Of a stretch of 64,000 nt of DNA, positions 25,857 to 35,286 are shown in pieces. A program made the translations under genes and the position numbers. Source of the DNA: Arcobacter acticola (GTDB taxonomy: Bacteria > Campylobacterota > Campylobacteria > Campylobacterales > Arcobacteraceae); assembly GCF_013177675.1 (NCBI RefSeq), contig NZ_CP042652.1, positions 930,001 through 994,000 of the forward strand, written 5' to 3'. Every line of letters begins with the position of its first letter. The first letter of the stretch is position 1. The notes beneath the pieces were generated by a model. It saw only the letters and a list, made by a program, of their open reading frames with translations. It made no database searches and was not told where the DNA came from.

Positions 25857-26954
25857 TTAAAATAAAAATTCTTTTTTTATCTCTTCAAATTTCAAAATTC
25901 TTTTACCAAAATGATCAGCCATGAATTTTTTTGCTTGATCTTCATCTTTAAATGGAATTAACTCTTCTCCCATAGGACCATAAACATTTGAACCTATAAC
26001 ATAAAATGCTTTTTTACCATCTGTAGATTCTAAAGTATAATAATCCGTAACATTAATCTCTGATATTTGATCATTATTGTGTTTATGCTCATATTTTGCA
26101 GGTTCAAAATAAAATTTCATCATATCTTTAACACCATCAAAATAGTGTACATGCCCATCATTTATTTTAATTTGAGCTACCCATTTTGGATATTTTGAGA
26201 CATACATTCCACAAACTGGACATTTAGCTTCACTTGGAACTTCAATCATTTTTGATTTATCACTTGCAAGAGCAGGATTATATAAATATATTGCAACTGC
26301 TTGCATCATTTGAGGATTTAAGTTTTTACAAACATTATTATCTATTAGATATTGTTTTGCTTCACCTACAGAATTAAAGTCTTTTGTTTGTTTTGTATCA
26401 CACATTGTTTCAAAAGCTTTTTTCCCTTTTATAGCCATAGGAACTCTTTTTTCATCAATAGCATTATTCTCTTTAATTAAAGCCTTTTTTGCCATATCTA
26501 AACTTTCATCAAAAGTATGAATTTCTCCACCAAACTCTTTTTGAAATTTTACGGCTTCTTCTTTTGTAGAAAAGGCATATTTACTAACAGGAGTCATAGT
26601 ACCAGGTTTTGAAGAGCCAACTACATAAATAGCATTTTTAGCATCAATAAATTTTAATGAATTAGTATCAACGACTTGTATATTTTTGATTTTGTCTGCA
26701 TGATCTTCTTCTATTTGTGCTTGGCAATGAAGAGAACAATACTGTTCTTTATGACCATTTTTAAACTCTGTTGCATGACTAGTTTTGTAAAATTTTGTTA
26801 AATGCATTCCACAAACATTACAAAACTCTTTTGAAGAGTCTGTTTTAACCAAAGTCGCATCCTTTGGATCTACAGCTTGAAACATTTCATCTGCACTTAA
26901 ATTTGTCACAATTAAAGCAGATAAAAATATAAGTAAACCTATAACTTTTCTCAT
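25857..26954 (-). CDS. Exported tandem NosL-domain protein
   Basis: A 365-aa protein with a Sec signal (cut probably after SADEM region, about residue 21). It contains two NosL-like domains: the first has CNVCGM (C45, C48) and a later CSLHC; the second has CPVCGM (C245, C248), exactly 200 residues on. Between them (about 178-228) lies a segment resembling a class I cytochrome c domain (KGKKAFETMC..., ending AVAIYLYNP), but it has no CXXCH. NosL proteins carry Cu(I) to nitrous oxide reductase. No nos genes are in the window, so the client is unknown. There is no lipobox cysteine. Confidence 0.85.
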   Translation of the reverse strand: MRKVIGLLIFLSALIVTNLSADEMFQAVDPKDATLVKTDSSKEFCNVCGMHLTKFYKTSHATEFKNGHKEQYCSLHCQAQIEEDHADKIKNIQVVDTNSLKFIDAKNAIYVVGSSKPGTMTPVSKYAFSTKEEAVKFQKEFGGEIHTFDESLDMAKKALIKENNAIDEKRVPMAIKGKKAFETMCDTKQTKDFNSVGEAKQYLIDNNVCKNLNPQMMQAVAIYLYNPALASDKSKMIEVPSEAKCPVCGMYVSKYPKWVAQIKINDGHVHYFDGVKDMMKFYFEPAKYEHKHNNDQISEINVTDYYTLESTDGKKAFYVIGSNVYGPMGEELIPFKDEDQAKKFMADHFGKRILKFEEIKKEFLF

Positions 26955-27022
26955 AATTTTCCCTTATAATTAATATTTATTTATTATATATAGAAAAGAG
27001 TTAATTATCTGTTAAATAATAA

Positions 27023-27391
27023 TTATTTCAACTCTCTAAAAAATCTTTTTTCAATTTCTTCATTACTCAATTCTTCATTTTTTTCATTTAAAAATCCATA
27101 AAAGTAACTTTCATTTCCATAAGTCATTTCAATAACCAAAATATTTTTATCTGGATAATTATTTGTAAATTTTTCTACCGCATCCAAAGGAGATTCATCC
27201 CAATATTTTTCAATCTCATCATTGTTCCCAACATCACAAAATAAACAATCTTCGCACATTGAAAATAAATAATTTCCAGCCCCTTCATATATTTCAAAAG
27301 AATTATCTTCATTATCCATTTTTTCATTTGAAAATGGACAGTGTAAACTAAACTTTCTAATATTCTTAGGTTCAAATACAACTCTATTCAT
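27023..27391 (-). CDS. Hypothetical protein with clustered cysteines
   Basis: A 122-aa soluble, acidic protein not assigned to a family. It has LHCPFSNEKM and then FSMCEDCLFCDVG (C, CxxC pattern), so metal binding by the four cysteines is possible. The C-terminal part (ILVIEMTYGNESYFYGFL) looks like a beta hairpin. A GGAAAG site lies before the ATG on the minus strand. It is a single gene between the small membrane ORF and the NosL gene. Confidence 0.65.
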   Translation of the reverse strand: MNRVVFEPKNIRKFSLHCPFSNEKMDNEDNSFEIYEGAGNYLFSMCEDCLFCDVGNNDEIEKYWDESPLDAVEKFTNNYPDKNILVIEMTYGNESYFYGFLNEKNEELSNEEIEKRFFRELK

Positions 27392-27460
27392 CTCTTTCCT
27401 TTTTTATCAAAAATTTATTTTTATTATACAATTAATTTCCTTTCTAGATAAAGGTTTGCT

Positions 27461-27550
27461 TTATTTGATTTTTTTAAGATATTCTTTATGACCTATTGAA
27501 TATAAAATTCCAAAAATTACAAGCGCAGCTAATGGCAATAAATCGTACAT
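27461..27550 (-). CDS. 29-aa single-pass membrane protein
   Basis: On the minus strand an ATG at 27550 with a clear GAGGAA site about 6 nt upstream opens a frame of 29 codons: MYDLLPLAALVIFGILYSIG followed by HKEYLKKIK. It has one hydrophobic helix (about residues 4-19) and a positive C-terminal tail, so the N-terminus should face outward. It lies 69 nt upstream of the 122-aa gene on the same strand. Function is unknown; it resembles in type the small subunits of membrane complexes. The ribosome-binding site and clean composition make it a credible gene. Confidence 0.55.
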   Translation of the reverse strand: MYDLLPLAALVIFGILYSIGHKEYLKKIK

Positions 27551-27697
27551 TTTAATTCCTCGTTTATTAATATTATATTTTATCTTAAAATTATGATTTT
27601 TAAAAATATTATGAATTAAAATAATTATAGAGGTATTTAGAATTTGATTTTAGGTGAAAATAGGGTATAAAAAAGATTTTTTAGAAACCTTAAACAA

Positions 27698-27711
27698 GGG
27701 CTAGGAAGCCC
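27698..27711 (-). terminator. Possible terminator after the superoxide reductase gene
   Basis: GGGCT (27698-27702), loop AGGA, AGCCC (27707-27711). It lies 20 nt downstream of the stop on the minus strand, followed in that direction by T-rich sequence. The stem is only 5 bp. Confidence 0.35.
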
Positions 27712-27730
27712 AAGTTTTCGAAGCTAGAGC

Positions 27731-28117
27731 TTATTCAGCTACAGCTACTTCTACAGGTGTACCTTCCCAGATACCGTGTTTTGTACAGTACCCATGAGCT
27801 ACTAGGTTTAATTTTTTTCCAGTTGGAATAATTGTAAATGTAGTAGTGTTATGAGCTTTGATGTTTCCTAATGTTCCTGGAACATATGAAGCTTTAGCTA
27901 ATTGAACGTCACCGTTATATAATGTTACAGATTCAATATAATGATCGAAATCATCTGGATGAGTATATTCGTTACCCATTTTTACAGTTACTTCAAATGG
28001 CTCTCCTGCTTTTGCAGTTGCAGCACAGTGAATGAATGGACTGTGTCTATCAATTAAATCCTTTTTCGCTTCTCTTTCAACAGTATCAATATCAACGTAT
28101 TTGTTAATTTTTGGCAT
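27731..28117 (-). CDS. Superoxide reductase, class II (neelaredoxin-like)
   Basis: A 128-aa cytosolic protein with the SOR iron-centre ligands: H25 (in RHSPF), H53 and H59 (THPDDFDHY), C111 and H114 (GYCTKHGIWE). GEPFEVTVKMG is the typical strand between them. There is no N-terminal desulforedoxin domain, so it is a one-iron enzyme. It reduces superoxide to peroxide without making oxygen, typical of microaerophiles. The usual Glu-Lys lid before the first His appears as Asp-Arg. Single gene with its own promoter; a TATAAT on the minus strand lies at 28150-28155. Confidence 0.88.
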   Translation of the reverse strand: MPKINKYVDIDTVEREAKKDLIDRHSPFIHCAATAKAGEPFEVTVKMGNEYTHPDDFDHYIESVTLYNGDVQLAKASYVPGTLGNIKAHNTTTFTIIPTGKKLNLVAHGYCTKHGIWEGTPVEVAVAE

Positions 28118-28250
28118 AGTATCTCCTAATTAAATTATTTTAAAAAAACATTATACTATATTTTTTATAAAACAAATAGGATATCTTTTATCCTATTATG
28201 TAAATTTGCCCAATTTATTAATTTAACGTGTATATTTTGCTCATCTTTGA

Positions 28251-28256
28251 TATAAT
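28251..28256 (+). promoter_or_regulatory. -10 element immediately before thiL
   Basis: TATAAT preceded by GA lies only 5 nt before the thiL ATG at 28262. Transcription from it would start at or next to the A of the ATG, giving a leaderless message; there is also no ribosome-binding site. Confidence 0.5.
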
Positions 28257-28261
28257 ATTAT

Positions 28262-29083
28262 ATGAATAAAGAAGAGTATTTTATAAAACAGTTTACAAGT
28301 AACAAGATTATAGGTGATGATGGAGCATTTATTGATGGCTTCGTTTACTCAATGGATGCATTTTTTGAAAATGTTCATTTTAAAAAAGAGTGGATGAGTT
28401 TATCTCAAATTGCTTATAAATCAATGATAGTAAATATTTCAGATGCTATTGTTATGAATGCAAAGCCTAAGTTTGCCCTTTTAAGTGTAGCTATTCCCAA
28501 GTCATATACAAATCAGGATTTAAAAGAATTATCAAAAGGTTTTAAGAAAGCTGCAAAAGAATTTGGAATTAAGATAATTGGTGGAGATACAATTTCAAAT
28601 GCAAAACTAGATATTTCAGTAACTATTATTTCAACCACTTCAAATCCTATTTATAGAAAGGGTATGAAAAAAGGAGAACTTTTATGTTACACAGGAACTC
28701 TTGGTTTGTGTAAAAGAGATTTAGAAAGACTTTTTAAAAATAAAGAGATTTCTAAAAAATCAAAGTTTATAAAACCAATTTTAAATGCAGATTTTTTCTA
28801 TGAAGTTGCACCATTTATTACCACTTCAATGGATATTTCTGATGGTTTATTTTTTGAACTTGAAAGATTATCAAAAGCAAATAAATTAGGCTTTGAATTT
28901 TTTCATGATATTGATGAAGAGATTGGAACATCAGGCGAAGAGTATGAAATACTTTTTTCTTTTGATGAAAAAAATTTAGATAAAATAAAAAAAATAGCAT
29001 TGAAACATAAAGTAAAGTTGAATATATTTGCAAAAGCAGTGAAAGGCAAATATAAAACAGATTGTAAAAATCATCATTTTTAA
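28262..29083 (+). CDS. thiL: Thiamine-monophosphate kinase
   Basis: A 273-aa protein with GDDGA near residue 18 and SMDAFFENVHF (metal and substrate sites), NISDAIVMNAKP, GGDTISNAKLDIS, and a second acidic motif SMDISDGL. ThiL phosphorylates thiamine phosphate to the coenzyme ThDP. It is shorter than E. coli ThiL (about 325 aa), as in other Campylobacterota. The start has no Shine-Dalgarno sequence. truD follows 31 nt later. Confidence 0.9.
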   Translation: MNKEEYFIKQFTSNKIIGDDGAFIDGFVYSMDAFFENVHFKKEWMSLSQIAYKSMIVNISDAIVMNAKPKFALLSVAIPKSYTNQDLKELSKGFKKAAKEFGIKIIGGDTISNAKLDISVTIISTTSNPIYRKGMKKGELLCYTGTLGLCKRDLERLFKNKEISKKSKFIKPILNADFFYEVAPFITTSMDISDGLFFELERLSKANKLGFEFFHDIDEEIGTSGEEYEILFSFDEKNLDKIKKIALKHKVKLNIFAKAVKGKYKTDCKNHHF

Positions 29084-29114
29084 AATAAAAACAAAAATAA
29101 TTTAAGGACAAATA

Positions 29115-30179
29115 TTGGAACAATTACAAAGATATTTAAATCACTCAAAAATAGATGTGGTTTTTAAACAAAACAAAGATGATTTCGTAGTTACTGAAAT
29201 TCCACTTTATGAATTTTCAGGGGAGGGTGAACATCTTGTTTTAAAGATTAGAAAAAAAGATTTAGCTACTTGGGATGCTATTGAAATTTTAGCTAAATTT
29301 TTAAATTGTAGTTCAAGAGATTTTGGATATGCAGGATTAAAAGATAAAAATGCAATGACTGTTCAATCTATTTCTGTTCATAGAAAATATGAAGAGAAAT
29401 TAAAAAGCTTTCAACATGAAAATCTAAAAATACTTGAAACAACTTACCATAATAATAAGATAAAAGTAGGGCACTTAAAAGGTAATAAATTTTTTATTAG
29501 ACTTAAAAGAGTAGGTGCTATTGAAAAAAGAAAAATTGAAGAAGCTTTGGGATTAATTGTAACTAATGGTATTCCTAATTATTTTGGTTTCCAAAGATTT
29601 GGAATAGATGGTGATAATTACAAAAAAGGTAAAGATATCATTGATGGTAAATTAAAGGAAAAAAGAAGAAACTTAAAACAAATGTATATTAATGCATATC
29701 AAAGTTATCTTTTTAATTCATGGTTATCAAAAAGAATTGAAATCTCTAAATTAATTGAAGCTTTTGAACCTAAAGAAATTTACCAAAGACTAAATTTACC
29801 TCTTGATGTTGTTAAACAAATGAAAAAACAAAAACATCCTTTTAAATTAATAACAGGTGATTTACTTTCTCATTATCCTTTTGGAAAAATTTTTACTATT
29901 GAAGATTTAGATGAGGAATCACAAAAATTTAATGATAGAGATAGAGTTCCAACTGGTCTTTTAAGTGGAAAAAGAGTTAAAATTTCAGTTGATTTAGCCT
30001 ATGAGATAGAAAAAGAGTTTGAAGCACATACAGGTGAAGATGGGGCAAGAAGATTCGCTTGGATTTTCCCTGAAGATATTTCAAGTAATTATAAAGAAGA
30101 TAAAAACTGGATGGAATTACAATTTTATTTACCAAAAGGTTCATATGCAACAGAAGTAATTGCAGAAATAATTCATTAA
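29115..30179 (+). CDS. truD: tRNA pseudouridine-13 synthase TruD
   Basis: A 354-aa protein. The N-terminal region has FVVTEIPLYEFSGEGEHL and the catalytic GYAGLKDKNAMTVQ with the active-site aspartate (about residue 77). The second half has NYFGFQRFG and NAYQSYLFNSWL. TruD makes pseudouridine at position 13 of tRNA-Glu and, in some bacteria, other sites. It starts with TTG after AAGGA. Frequent next to thiL in this phylum. Confidence 0.92.
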   Translation: MEQLQRYLNHSKIDVVFKQNKDDFVVTEIPLYEFSGEGEHLVLKIRKKDLATWDAIEILAKFLNCSSRDFGYAGLKDKNAMTVQSISVHRKYEEKLKSFQHENLKILETTYHNNKIKVGHLKGNKFFIRLKRVGAIEKRKIEEALGLIVTNGIPNYFGFQRFGIDGDNYKKGKDIIDGKLKEKRRNLKQMYINAYQSYLFNSWLSKRIEISKLIEAFEPKEIYQRLNLPLDVVKQMKKQKHPFKLITGDLLSHYPFGKIFTIEDLDEESQKFNDRDRVPTGLLSGKRVKISVDLAYEIEKEFEAHTGEDGARRFAWIFPEDISSNYKEDKNWMELQFYLPKGSYATEVIAEIIH

Positions 30180-30255
30180 TAACTAAATAAAAAGCAAATA
30201 TATTAAGTTAAAATGAGTTAAACTCTTTTTATAAAATAGAGCCTAAAGGATTTAT

Positions 30256-30615
30256 ATGAAATATGAAGAGTTGATTTCTCAGTTATGCGAAGTAATAAAA
30301 GAATCAGAAAATAATGCTCAACGAATTTATGATAGTGTTGAGCTTATAGATGATATTAATTCTAAGTTAGATATTCCCTTACACTTAAAAGAAAAAATAC
30401 AAAATTCTCTTTCTGATATATATGGCTTATTGCAACATCAAGACCTGCATAGACAAAAAATAGAAAGAGTTGTAAATTTTGTTTGTGAAAAAAATAATAT
30501 AGATAAAAGTCAATATAATCTAGCACCAAGTGCTAAAAATATTGATGCAAGTGATAGTGAAGAATCTCTTTCTGAAGAAGAGTTAGAGCTATTGATTAAA
30601 CAAATGCAATCTTAA
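30256..30615 (+). CDS. Short CheZ-like protein (DxxxQ phosphatase motif)
   Basis: A 119-aa helical protein. The segment LLQHQDLHRQKIERVVNFV carries D63 and Q67 in the DxxxQ spacing of CheZ, where the acid and glutamine promote dephosphorylation of CheY-P. The acidic C-terminal end (SLSEEELELLIKQMQS) resembles the CheY-binding peptide at the CheZ C-terminus. It is about half the length of known CheZ and of the remote CheZ of Helicobacter. The convergent neighbour is a chemoreceptor, which supports a chemotaxis role. I infer a CheY-P phosphatase; activity is not proven by sequence. Confidence 0.6.
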   Translation: MKYEELISQLCEVIKESENNAQRIYDSVELIDDINSKLDIPLHLKEKIQNSLSDIYGLLQHQDLHRQKIERVVNFVCEKNNIDKSQYNLAPSAKNIDASDSEESLSEEELELLIKQMQS

Positions 30616-30645
30616 AAATAAAAGAAGAAATCTTCTTTTATTTTT
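30614..30645. terminator. Bidirectional terminator between the CheZ-like and MCP genes
   Basis: A 15-bp perfect stem (30614-30628 with 30631-30645, loop AA) with A/T runs at both ends. It overlaps the last codons of the chemoreceptor gene and can stop both converging transcripts. Confidence 0.75.
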
Positions 30646-32824
30646 TACAAGCTTCTCTTTTTACATTATTTAAATTCCCAAATATTCTTAGTGTATTCAT
30701 TTCAACATCTTTTGATTTTTGATTTAAACTAGAATTTTCTTCCCTATTAGAATTAGCGTTTACTAATTCTTGAAGATTTTTATGGAATTCAAGATTTAAG
30801 TTATCAATTTGATTCATTAATTCCCTATCAATTCTTTTTCCTGAATTTATATGAGTTTCACACCATCTTTTCAAACTTGTATTTTTTTCAATTTCAAATG
30901 ATTTGTATTCACCTAATTTTGAGTATACAAAGTCCTTAGTGTTTAGTAAATCAACTTTTAATTGTGCAGTGTCATAAACAAGTTCAACATCACAAACTTT
31001 ATCTCTAGCATCTTCAATAAATGAGGCTTTTGAAGCGGCACTTACAAGTGAATTTGACATATTTGCAATGTTTGTAGCCATAATAGATATTTCATCAGCC
31101 ACTTGAGCATTTTTTTGTGTAGCTTGATCAAGTGTATTTATAGCATCATTTATTTGTACTATTCCTCTTTCTTGTTCTTTTGAGGCTATTGCTACTTCAT
31201 TTATTGTATCAAGTGTTTTTGAAATATTTTCATTTAACTCTGTATATCCATGAATCATATTATCTGAAATTTCTTTACCATCTTGAGCTTTTTTACTAGC
31301 TAATTCAACTATGTTTTTTATCTCTCTTGCAGCTTGAGCACTTCTATTTGCTAAGTTTCTAACTTCTTGTGCAACTACTGCAAATCCTCGTCCAGCTTCT
31401 CCTGCCGTTGCTGCTTCAACAGCTGCATTTAGAGATAAAATATTTGTTTGAAATGCAATTTGATCAATAACTTCAATGGCTACATTTATTGAACTAACTT
31501 GAGTATTTATATCATCCATTGATTCAGCAGTTTGATTTGCTAAATTTTGTCCATTTTTAGCTGATGTTGTAACATTTTGAGCTAATTGTGACATTCTATT
31601 TGTTGCTTGAGTATTTGCTTGTATTGTTGCTGTTATTTGCTCAAGTGCAGCTGCGGTTTCTTCTAGAGATGCTGCTTGTTGATTTGATGATGCTGATAGA
31701 TTATTTGAAGCATTTGATAATGTATGTGTATTATTATTTAGTGCTTCTCCTGTATTCATAACCATTGCTAAAATTTCAGAAGTATTATTTCCAACAAGTT
31801 TAATTCCAGCAGTTAGAGAACCTAGATTGCCATATATTCCATCATCTTTAATTTTATAATCATATTTAGATTCAGCATAAAATCTTAATGTTTCATTGAT
31901 TTTATCAAGGGTTTCTTTTGTACTTAAAATCATAGAATTAAGTTTGTTTTTCAAGTCTTCAACATGGGGATTTGATGCCTTTGAATTTACTTTATAAACA
32001 AAAAATCCATTTCCTGTTTTTTCTAATACATCACTAGCTTCTTCAATAACTTTTTCATCTTGTTTTAAGCCAGCTCTTACTTTATCCATATAAGCATTAA
32101 ATAAATTAGCAACTTCTCCTATTTCATCTTTTGATTGAACATTTAAAGTAATATTTGTATCATTTGAGTGGAGTAAATTATCGAAACCATCTTTTAGTTT
32201 TCCAATAGGGTTAGTAGCTTTTTTTACAATAAATAATATAAGAGCAATTGTTATAATTGTTAAAATAATAGAAATAATTGATATTTCTGTCACAAGTGAA
32301 TTTATTTGTGAATCTGATTCATCTAAAGAAAAAGTTAAATCCATAACTCCAATTACATCACCTTCACTTTGGTTGGCATGGCACATTAAACAATCATTTG
32401 TTGCAATCATAGGTTTGATCATTCTCAATGTATGTCCATTTTGATCTTTTGATTGAATTAGTAAAGGTTCTTTTGAATCAAAGGTTTTAATGATTTGTTC
32501 ATCATTAGTAAATGGAGTATCACTTGGATATAATTCCATCAAAGGTTTACTTTTGGCAACAGTTAAATCTTTTACTCCTTTAATCTGTCTTGCATCATCT
32601 TCTGCCTTTGCAATTTGAATAGGATCTCCAGTATTCATTGCATTTCTAAGACTTTGAAACATAGCTGCGTTTAGCATTTCTAGATTTTCTTTTGTTTTTA
32701 CAATAGAATTTTCTGTTACTTTATTTGTTGTTACAAATATAACAGTAATACTACTTAATGACATTAAAATAAACAAAGCAATAATGATTTTATTACTTAT
32801 TTTTTTTGTTATTAATTCAAACAT
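30638..32824 (-). CDS. Methyl-accepting chemotaxis protein with periplasmic c-heme domain
   Basis: A 728-aa receptor. TM1 spans about residues 13-33. The periplasmic domain carries a CLMCH heme-binding motif (C145, C148, H149), as in Tll0287-like/DUF3365 sensors. TM2 is at about 178-205, followed by a HAMP domain ([14 protein letters not shown]). The signalling hairpin has the conserved tip [20 protein letters not shown] (read in parts) and [10 protein letters not shown]. After the signalling domain is a region like a chemoreceptor zinc-binding (CZB) domain ([23 protein letters not shown]) with an incomplete ligand set. It probably senses redox state, gas or heme-bound ligand. Confidence 0.88.
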   Translation of the reverse strand: MFELITKKISNKIIIALFILMSLSSITVIFVTTNKVTENSIVKTKENLEMLNAAMFQSLRNAMNTGDPIQIAKAEDDARQIKGVKDLTVAKSKPLMELYPSDTPFTNDEQIIKTFDSKEPLLIQSKDQNGHTLRMIKPMIATNDCLMCHANQSEGDVIGVMDLTFSLDESDSQINSLVTEISIISIILTIITIALILFIVKKATNPIGKLKDGFDNLLHSNDTNITLNVQSKDEIGEVANLFNAYMDKVRAGLKQDEKVIEEASDVLEKTGNGFFVYKVNSKASNPHVEDLKNKLNSMILSTKETLDKINETLRFYAESKYDYKIKDDGIYGNLGSLTAGIKLVGNNTSEILAMVMNTGEALNNNTHTLSNASNNLSASSNQQAASLEETAAALEQITATIQANTQATNRMSQLAQNVTTSAKNGQNLANQTAESMDDINTQVSSINVAIEVIDQIAFQTNILSLNAAVEAATAGEAGRGFAVVAQEVRNLANRSAQAAREIKNIVELASKKAQDGKEISDNMIHGYTELNENISKTLDTINEVAIASKEQERGIVQINDAINTLDQATQKNAQVADEISIMATNIANMSNSLVSAASKASFIEDARDKVCDVELVYDTAQLKVDLLNTKDFVYSKLGEYKSFEIEKNTSLKRWCETHINSGKRIDRELMNQIDNLNLEFHKNLQELVNANSNREENSSLNQKSKDVEMNTLRIFGNLNNVKREACKK

Positions 32825-32930
32825 ATACCAAGCCTTTTTGTTTAAGTGATTTTATTATATAATTAAAACTATTTATTAATAATTAATTAAATATTAAATT
32901 TTAAGATTTCATGAAATAAAGAGCAAAAGA

Positions 32931-33494
32931 ATGATAGTCGGACTTATAGGTAAAGTAACAAAGAAAGAGCCAACACTTTTAAATATAAATGTTAATGGCA
33001 TTATTTATGAAATTTTTGTTTCTCTTAATTGTAGTTCAAAAATTATTTCAGATGAAATCAAATTAGAAATCACTCATATTATAAGAGAAGATTCTCAGTC
33101 TTTATATGGATTTTTAGATTCAAATGAAAAAAAACTTTTTGATACTGTAATCAAAATAAATGGTGTAGGACCTAAGGTTGCCCTTGCAATTTGCTCTACT
33201 TTTACACCAAATTCATTTGCACAAATTGTAAATGAAAATGACGTGACAATGTTAAAAAGAGTTCCTGGTCTTGGTCCTAAAGGTGCTAGCAGAATATTAG
33301 TGGAGCTTTCAGGGTTTATTGTAGATACCCATGATGGTAGTGATAATGCTGCATTGTCTTCTTCTTTTGAAGCCGCACTTGCTTTAGAATCATTAGGATT
33401 TAAAAAAGATATTGTTGCAAAAATATTAAAAACTTGTGTTTCTGGGAATACAAGTGATTTAGTAAAAGAAGCACTAAAAAAATTACAAAAATAA
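32931..33494 (+). CDS. ruvA: Holliday junction DNA helicase subunit RuvA
   Basis: A 187-aa protein with the RuvA OB domain ([20 protein letters not shown]), two helix-hairpin-helix motifs ([15 protein letters not shown] and [18 protein letters not shown]) and the C-terminal RuvB-binding domain ([11 protein letters not shown]). A RuvA tetramer holds the Holliday junction for RuvB. It heads the ruvA-ddl-hydrolase-murF-HIT run; no ruvB is in the window. Confidence 0.95.
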   Translation: MIVGLIGKVTKKEPTLLNINVNGIIYEIFVSLNCSSKIISDEIKLEITHIIREDSQSLYGFLDSNEKKLFDTVIKINGVGPKVALAICSTFTPNSFAQIVNENDVTMLKRVPGLGPKGASRILVELSGFIVDTHDGSDNAALSSSFEAALALESLGFKKDIVAKILKTCVSGNTSDLVKEALKKLQK

Positions 33495-33522
33495 AAAAAT
33501 ATAATTAGGAAAGAGGAATTTA

Positions 33523-34563
33523 ATGAAAATAGCTATAGTTTTTGGTGGAGTGAGTTTTGAACATGAAATTTCAATCGTAAGTTCAATTGCTATGAAAGAT
33601 GTATTAAACAATGAGTTGGTATATCTATTTTTAGATGCATCAAGGGATTTATATCATATTCCAAGCGATACAATAAATTCAAAGCTGTTTAGTACAGGAA
33701 ATTATAAAAAGTTTGATAAAGTTTATTTTCAAAAGAATGGTTTTTATAAAAAAGGTGGACTTTTTTCAAAAGATAAAGATATTGATTTTGATGTTGTATT
33801 AAACCTTTCTCATGGTGGAGATGGTGAGGATGGTATATTATCTTCTGTATTAGATTTTTATGATATTCCTTTTATTGCTCCTAGAACTGAAGCTTGTGTT
33901 GTAAGTTCAAATAAATTTTTAACTAAAGGTTATGCTACAAGTGTAAAAGTTAATACTTTAGATTATAAATATTACACAAAGGGTGAAATTGTTTGTGTAG
34001 ACTCTTTTCCTGTAATTTTAAAACCTGTAAAACTAGGAAGCTCTATTGGAGTTTCTATTGTTAAAACACAAGAAGAGTTAGAATATGCACTTGATGTTGC
34101 CTATGAATTTGATAATGCAGTTATTATTGAACCATTTATAAGTGGTGTAAAAGAGTATAATTTAGCTGGAACAAAAATAGATGGTAAGTTTAGATTTTCT
34201 ATTATTGAAGAGCCACAAAAAGCTGAATTTTTAGATTTTGATAAAAAATATTTAGATTTCTCAAGAACATCAAAGGCTTTAGAAGTTGATTTAGGTGAAA
34301 AATTAAATAATGAAATCAAAGACTCTTTTAAAAGGATTTATAATACATTATTTGAAGGTTCAATTATAAGATGTGATTTTTTTGTTGTTGATGATAAAGT
34401 TTACTTAAATGAAATTAATTCAATTCCTGGATCTATGGCAAACTATTTATTTGAAGACTTCTCAAATTTATTTAACGATCTCGCTTCAAATTTACCAAGC
34501 AAAAAACATATTCCAATAAATTATGAATATGTAAATAAAATTCAAGCTAGTAAGGGAAAATAA
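33523..34563 (+). CDS. ddl: D-alanine--D-alanine ligase
   Basis: A 346-aa ATP-grasp enzyme. It has FGGVSFEHEISIVS at the N-terminus, LNLSHGGDGEDG, FPVILKPVKLGSSIGVSIV (the ATP-binding loop), and VYLNEINSIPGSM with metal ligands. Ddl joins two D-Ala for peptidoglycan. The N-terminal SFEHEIS replaces the common SxEHxVS with minor change. It precedes a hydrolase gene and murF, which uses its product. An AGAGGAA site lies upstream. Confidence 0.95.
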   Translation: MKIAIVFGGVSFEHEISIVSSIAMKDVLNNELVYLFLDASRDLYHIPSDTINSKLFSTGNYKKFDKVYFQKNGFYKKGGLFSKDKDIDFDVVLNLSHGGDGEDGILSSVLDFYDIPFIAPRTEACVVSSNKFLTKGYATSVKVNTLDYKYYTKGEIVCVDSFPVILKPVKLGSSIGVSIVKTQEELEYALDVAYEFDNAVIIEPFISGVKEYNLAGTKIDGKFRFSIIEEPQKAEFLDFDKKYLDFSRTSKALEVDLGEKLNNEIKDSFKRIYNTLFEGSIIRCDFFVVDDKVYLNEINSIPGSMANYLFEDFSNLFNDLASNLPSKKHIPINYEYVNKIQASKGK

Positions 34564-34566
34564 ACC

Positions 34567-35286
34567 TTGGCAACAAAAAATTTAATAGTTGATAATAAAA
34601 ACTTTGATATTTCCTATGAAATTGTAAATCCTACATGTACAAAAGATATAATCTTTTTACATGGTTGGGGTTCAAATAAAGATATTATGAAAAATGTATT
34701 TGCACCTTATTTAAAAGATTTTAGACATATTTATATAGATTTACCAGGATTTGGAAAAACTGCAAATAAATATGAACTAACAACAAATGATTATGTGAAG
34801 ATTACAGATGAATTTCTAAAACTATTAAACTCATCAAAAGATGTAATTGCTGGACACTCGTATGGTGGAAAAGTTGCAACTCTTTTAAATCCAAGAAATT
34901 TAGTGTTACTAAGTAGTGCCGGTATTTTAGAAGAAAAACCTTTTGATGTAAAACTAAAAATTGCTCTTTCTAAGTTTTTTAACAAATTAGGACTTAATAA
35001 AATAACAAAATCATTTAGAAGTAAAGATGTGAATACTATGAGTGAAAATATGTATGCAACTTTTAAAAATGTTGTAAACGAAGATTTTTCATCTCATTTT
35101 TCAAATTTTTCAAATAACGCTTTGATATTTTGGGGCAAAGAAGATACTGCAACTTCTTTAGAATCAGGTAAAAAAATTTCAACTTTAATAAAAAAATCAA
35201 CATTTATATCATATGATGCAGATCACTACTTCTTTGTAAAAAATGTAAAAGATATCAGCGAGAGAATTGAAAATGGAATACATTAA
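34567..35286 (+). CDS. Alpha/beta hydrolase
   Basis: A 239-aa alpha/beta-hydrolase-fold protein. It has FLHGWGSNKD (oxyanion region), the nucleophile elbow AGHSYGG (Ser near residue 100), WGKEDTAT with the acid, and DADHYFF with the catalytic histidine. The substrate is unknown. It lies between ddl and murF with 3-nt and small overlap spacing, so a role in cell-wall metabolism is possible but unproven. Starts with TTG behind AAGGGA. Confidence 0.85.
   Translation: MATKNLIVDNKNFDISYEIVNPTCTKDIIFLHGWGSNKDIMKNVFAPYLKDFRHIYIDLPGFGKTANKYELTTNDYVKITDEFLKLLNSSKDVIAGHSYGGKVATLLNPRNLVLLSSAGILEEKPFDVKLKIALSKFFNKLGLNKITKSFRSKDVNTMSENMYATFKNVVNEDFSSHFSNFSNNALIFWGKEDTATSLESGKKISTLIKKSTFISYDADHYFFVKNVKDISERIENGIH

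Noticed and set aside
27731-28117. SoxZ-like reading of the 128-aa protein
   Set aside because: The ligand pattern of four His and one Cys with GYCTKHGIWE fits superoxide reductase; SoxZ lacks these and no sox genes are near.
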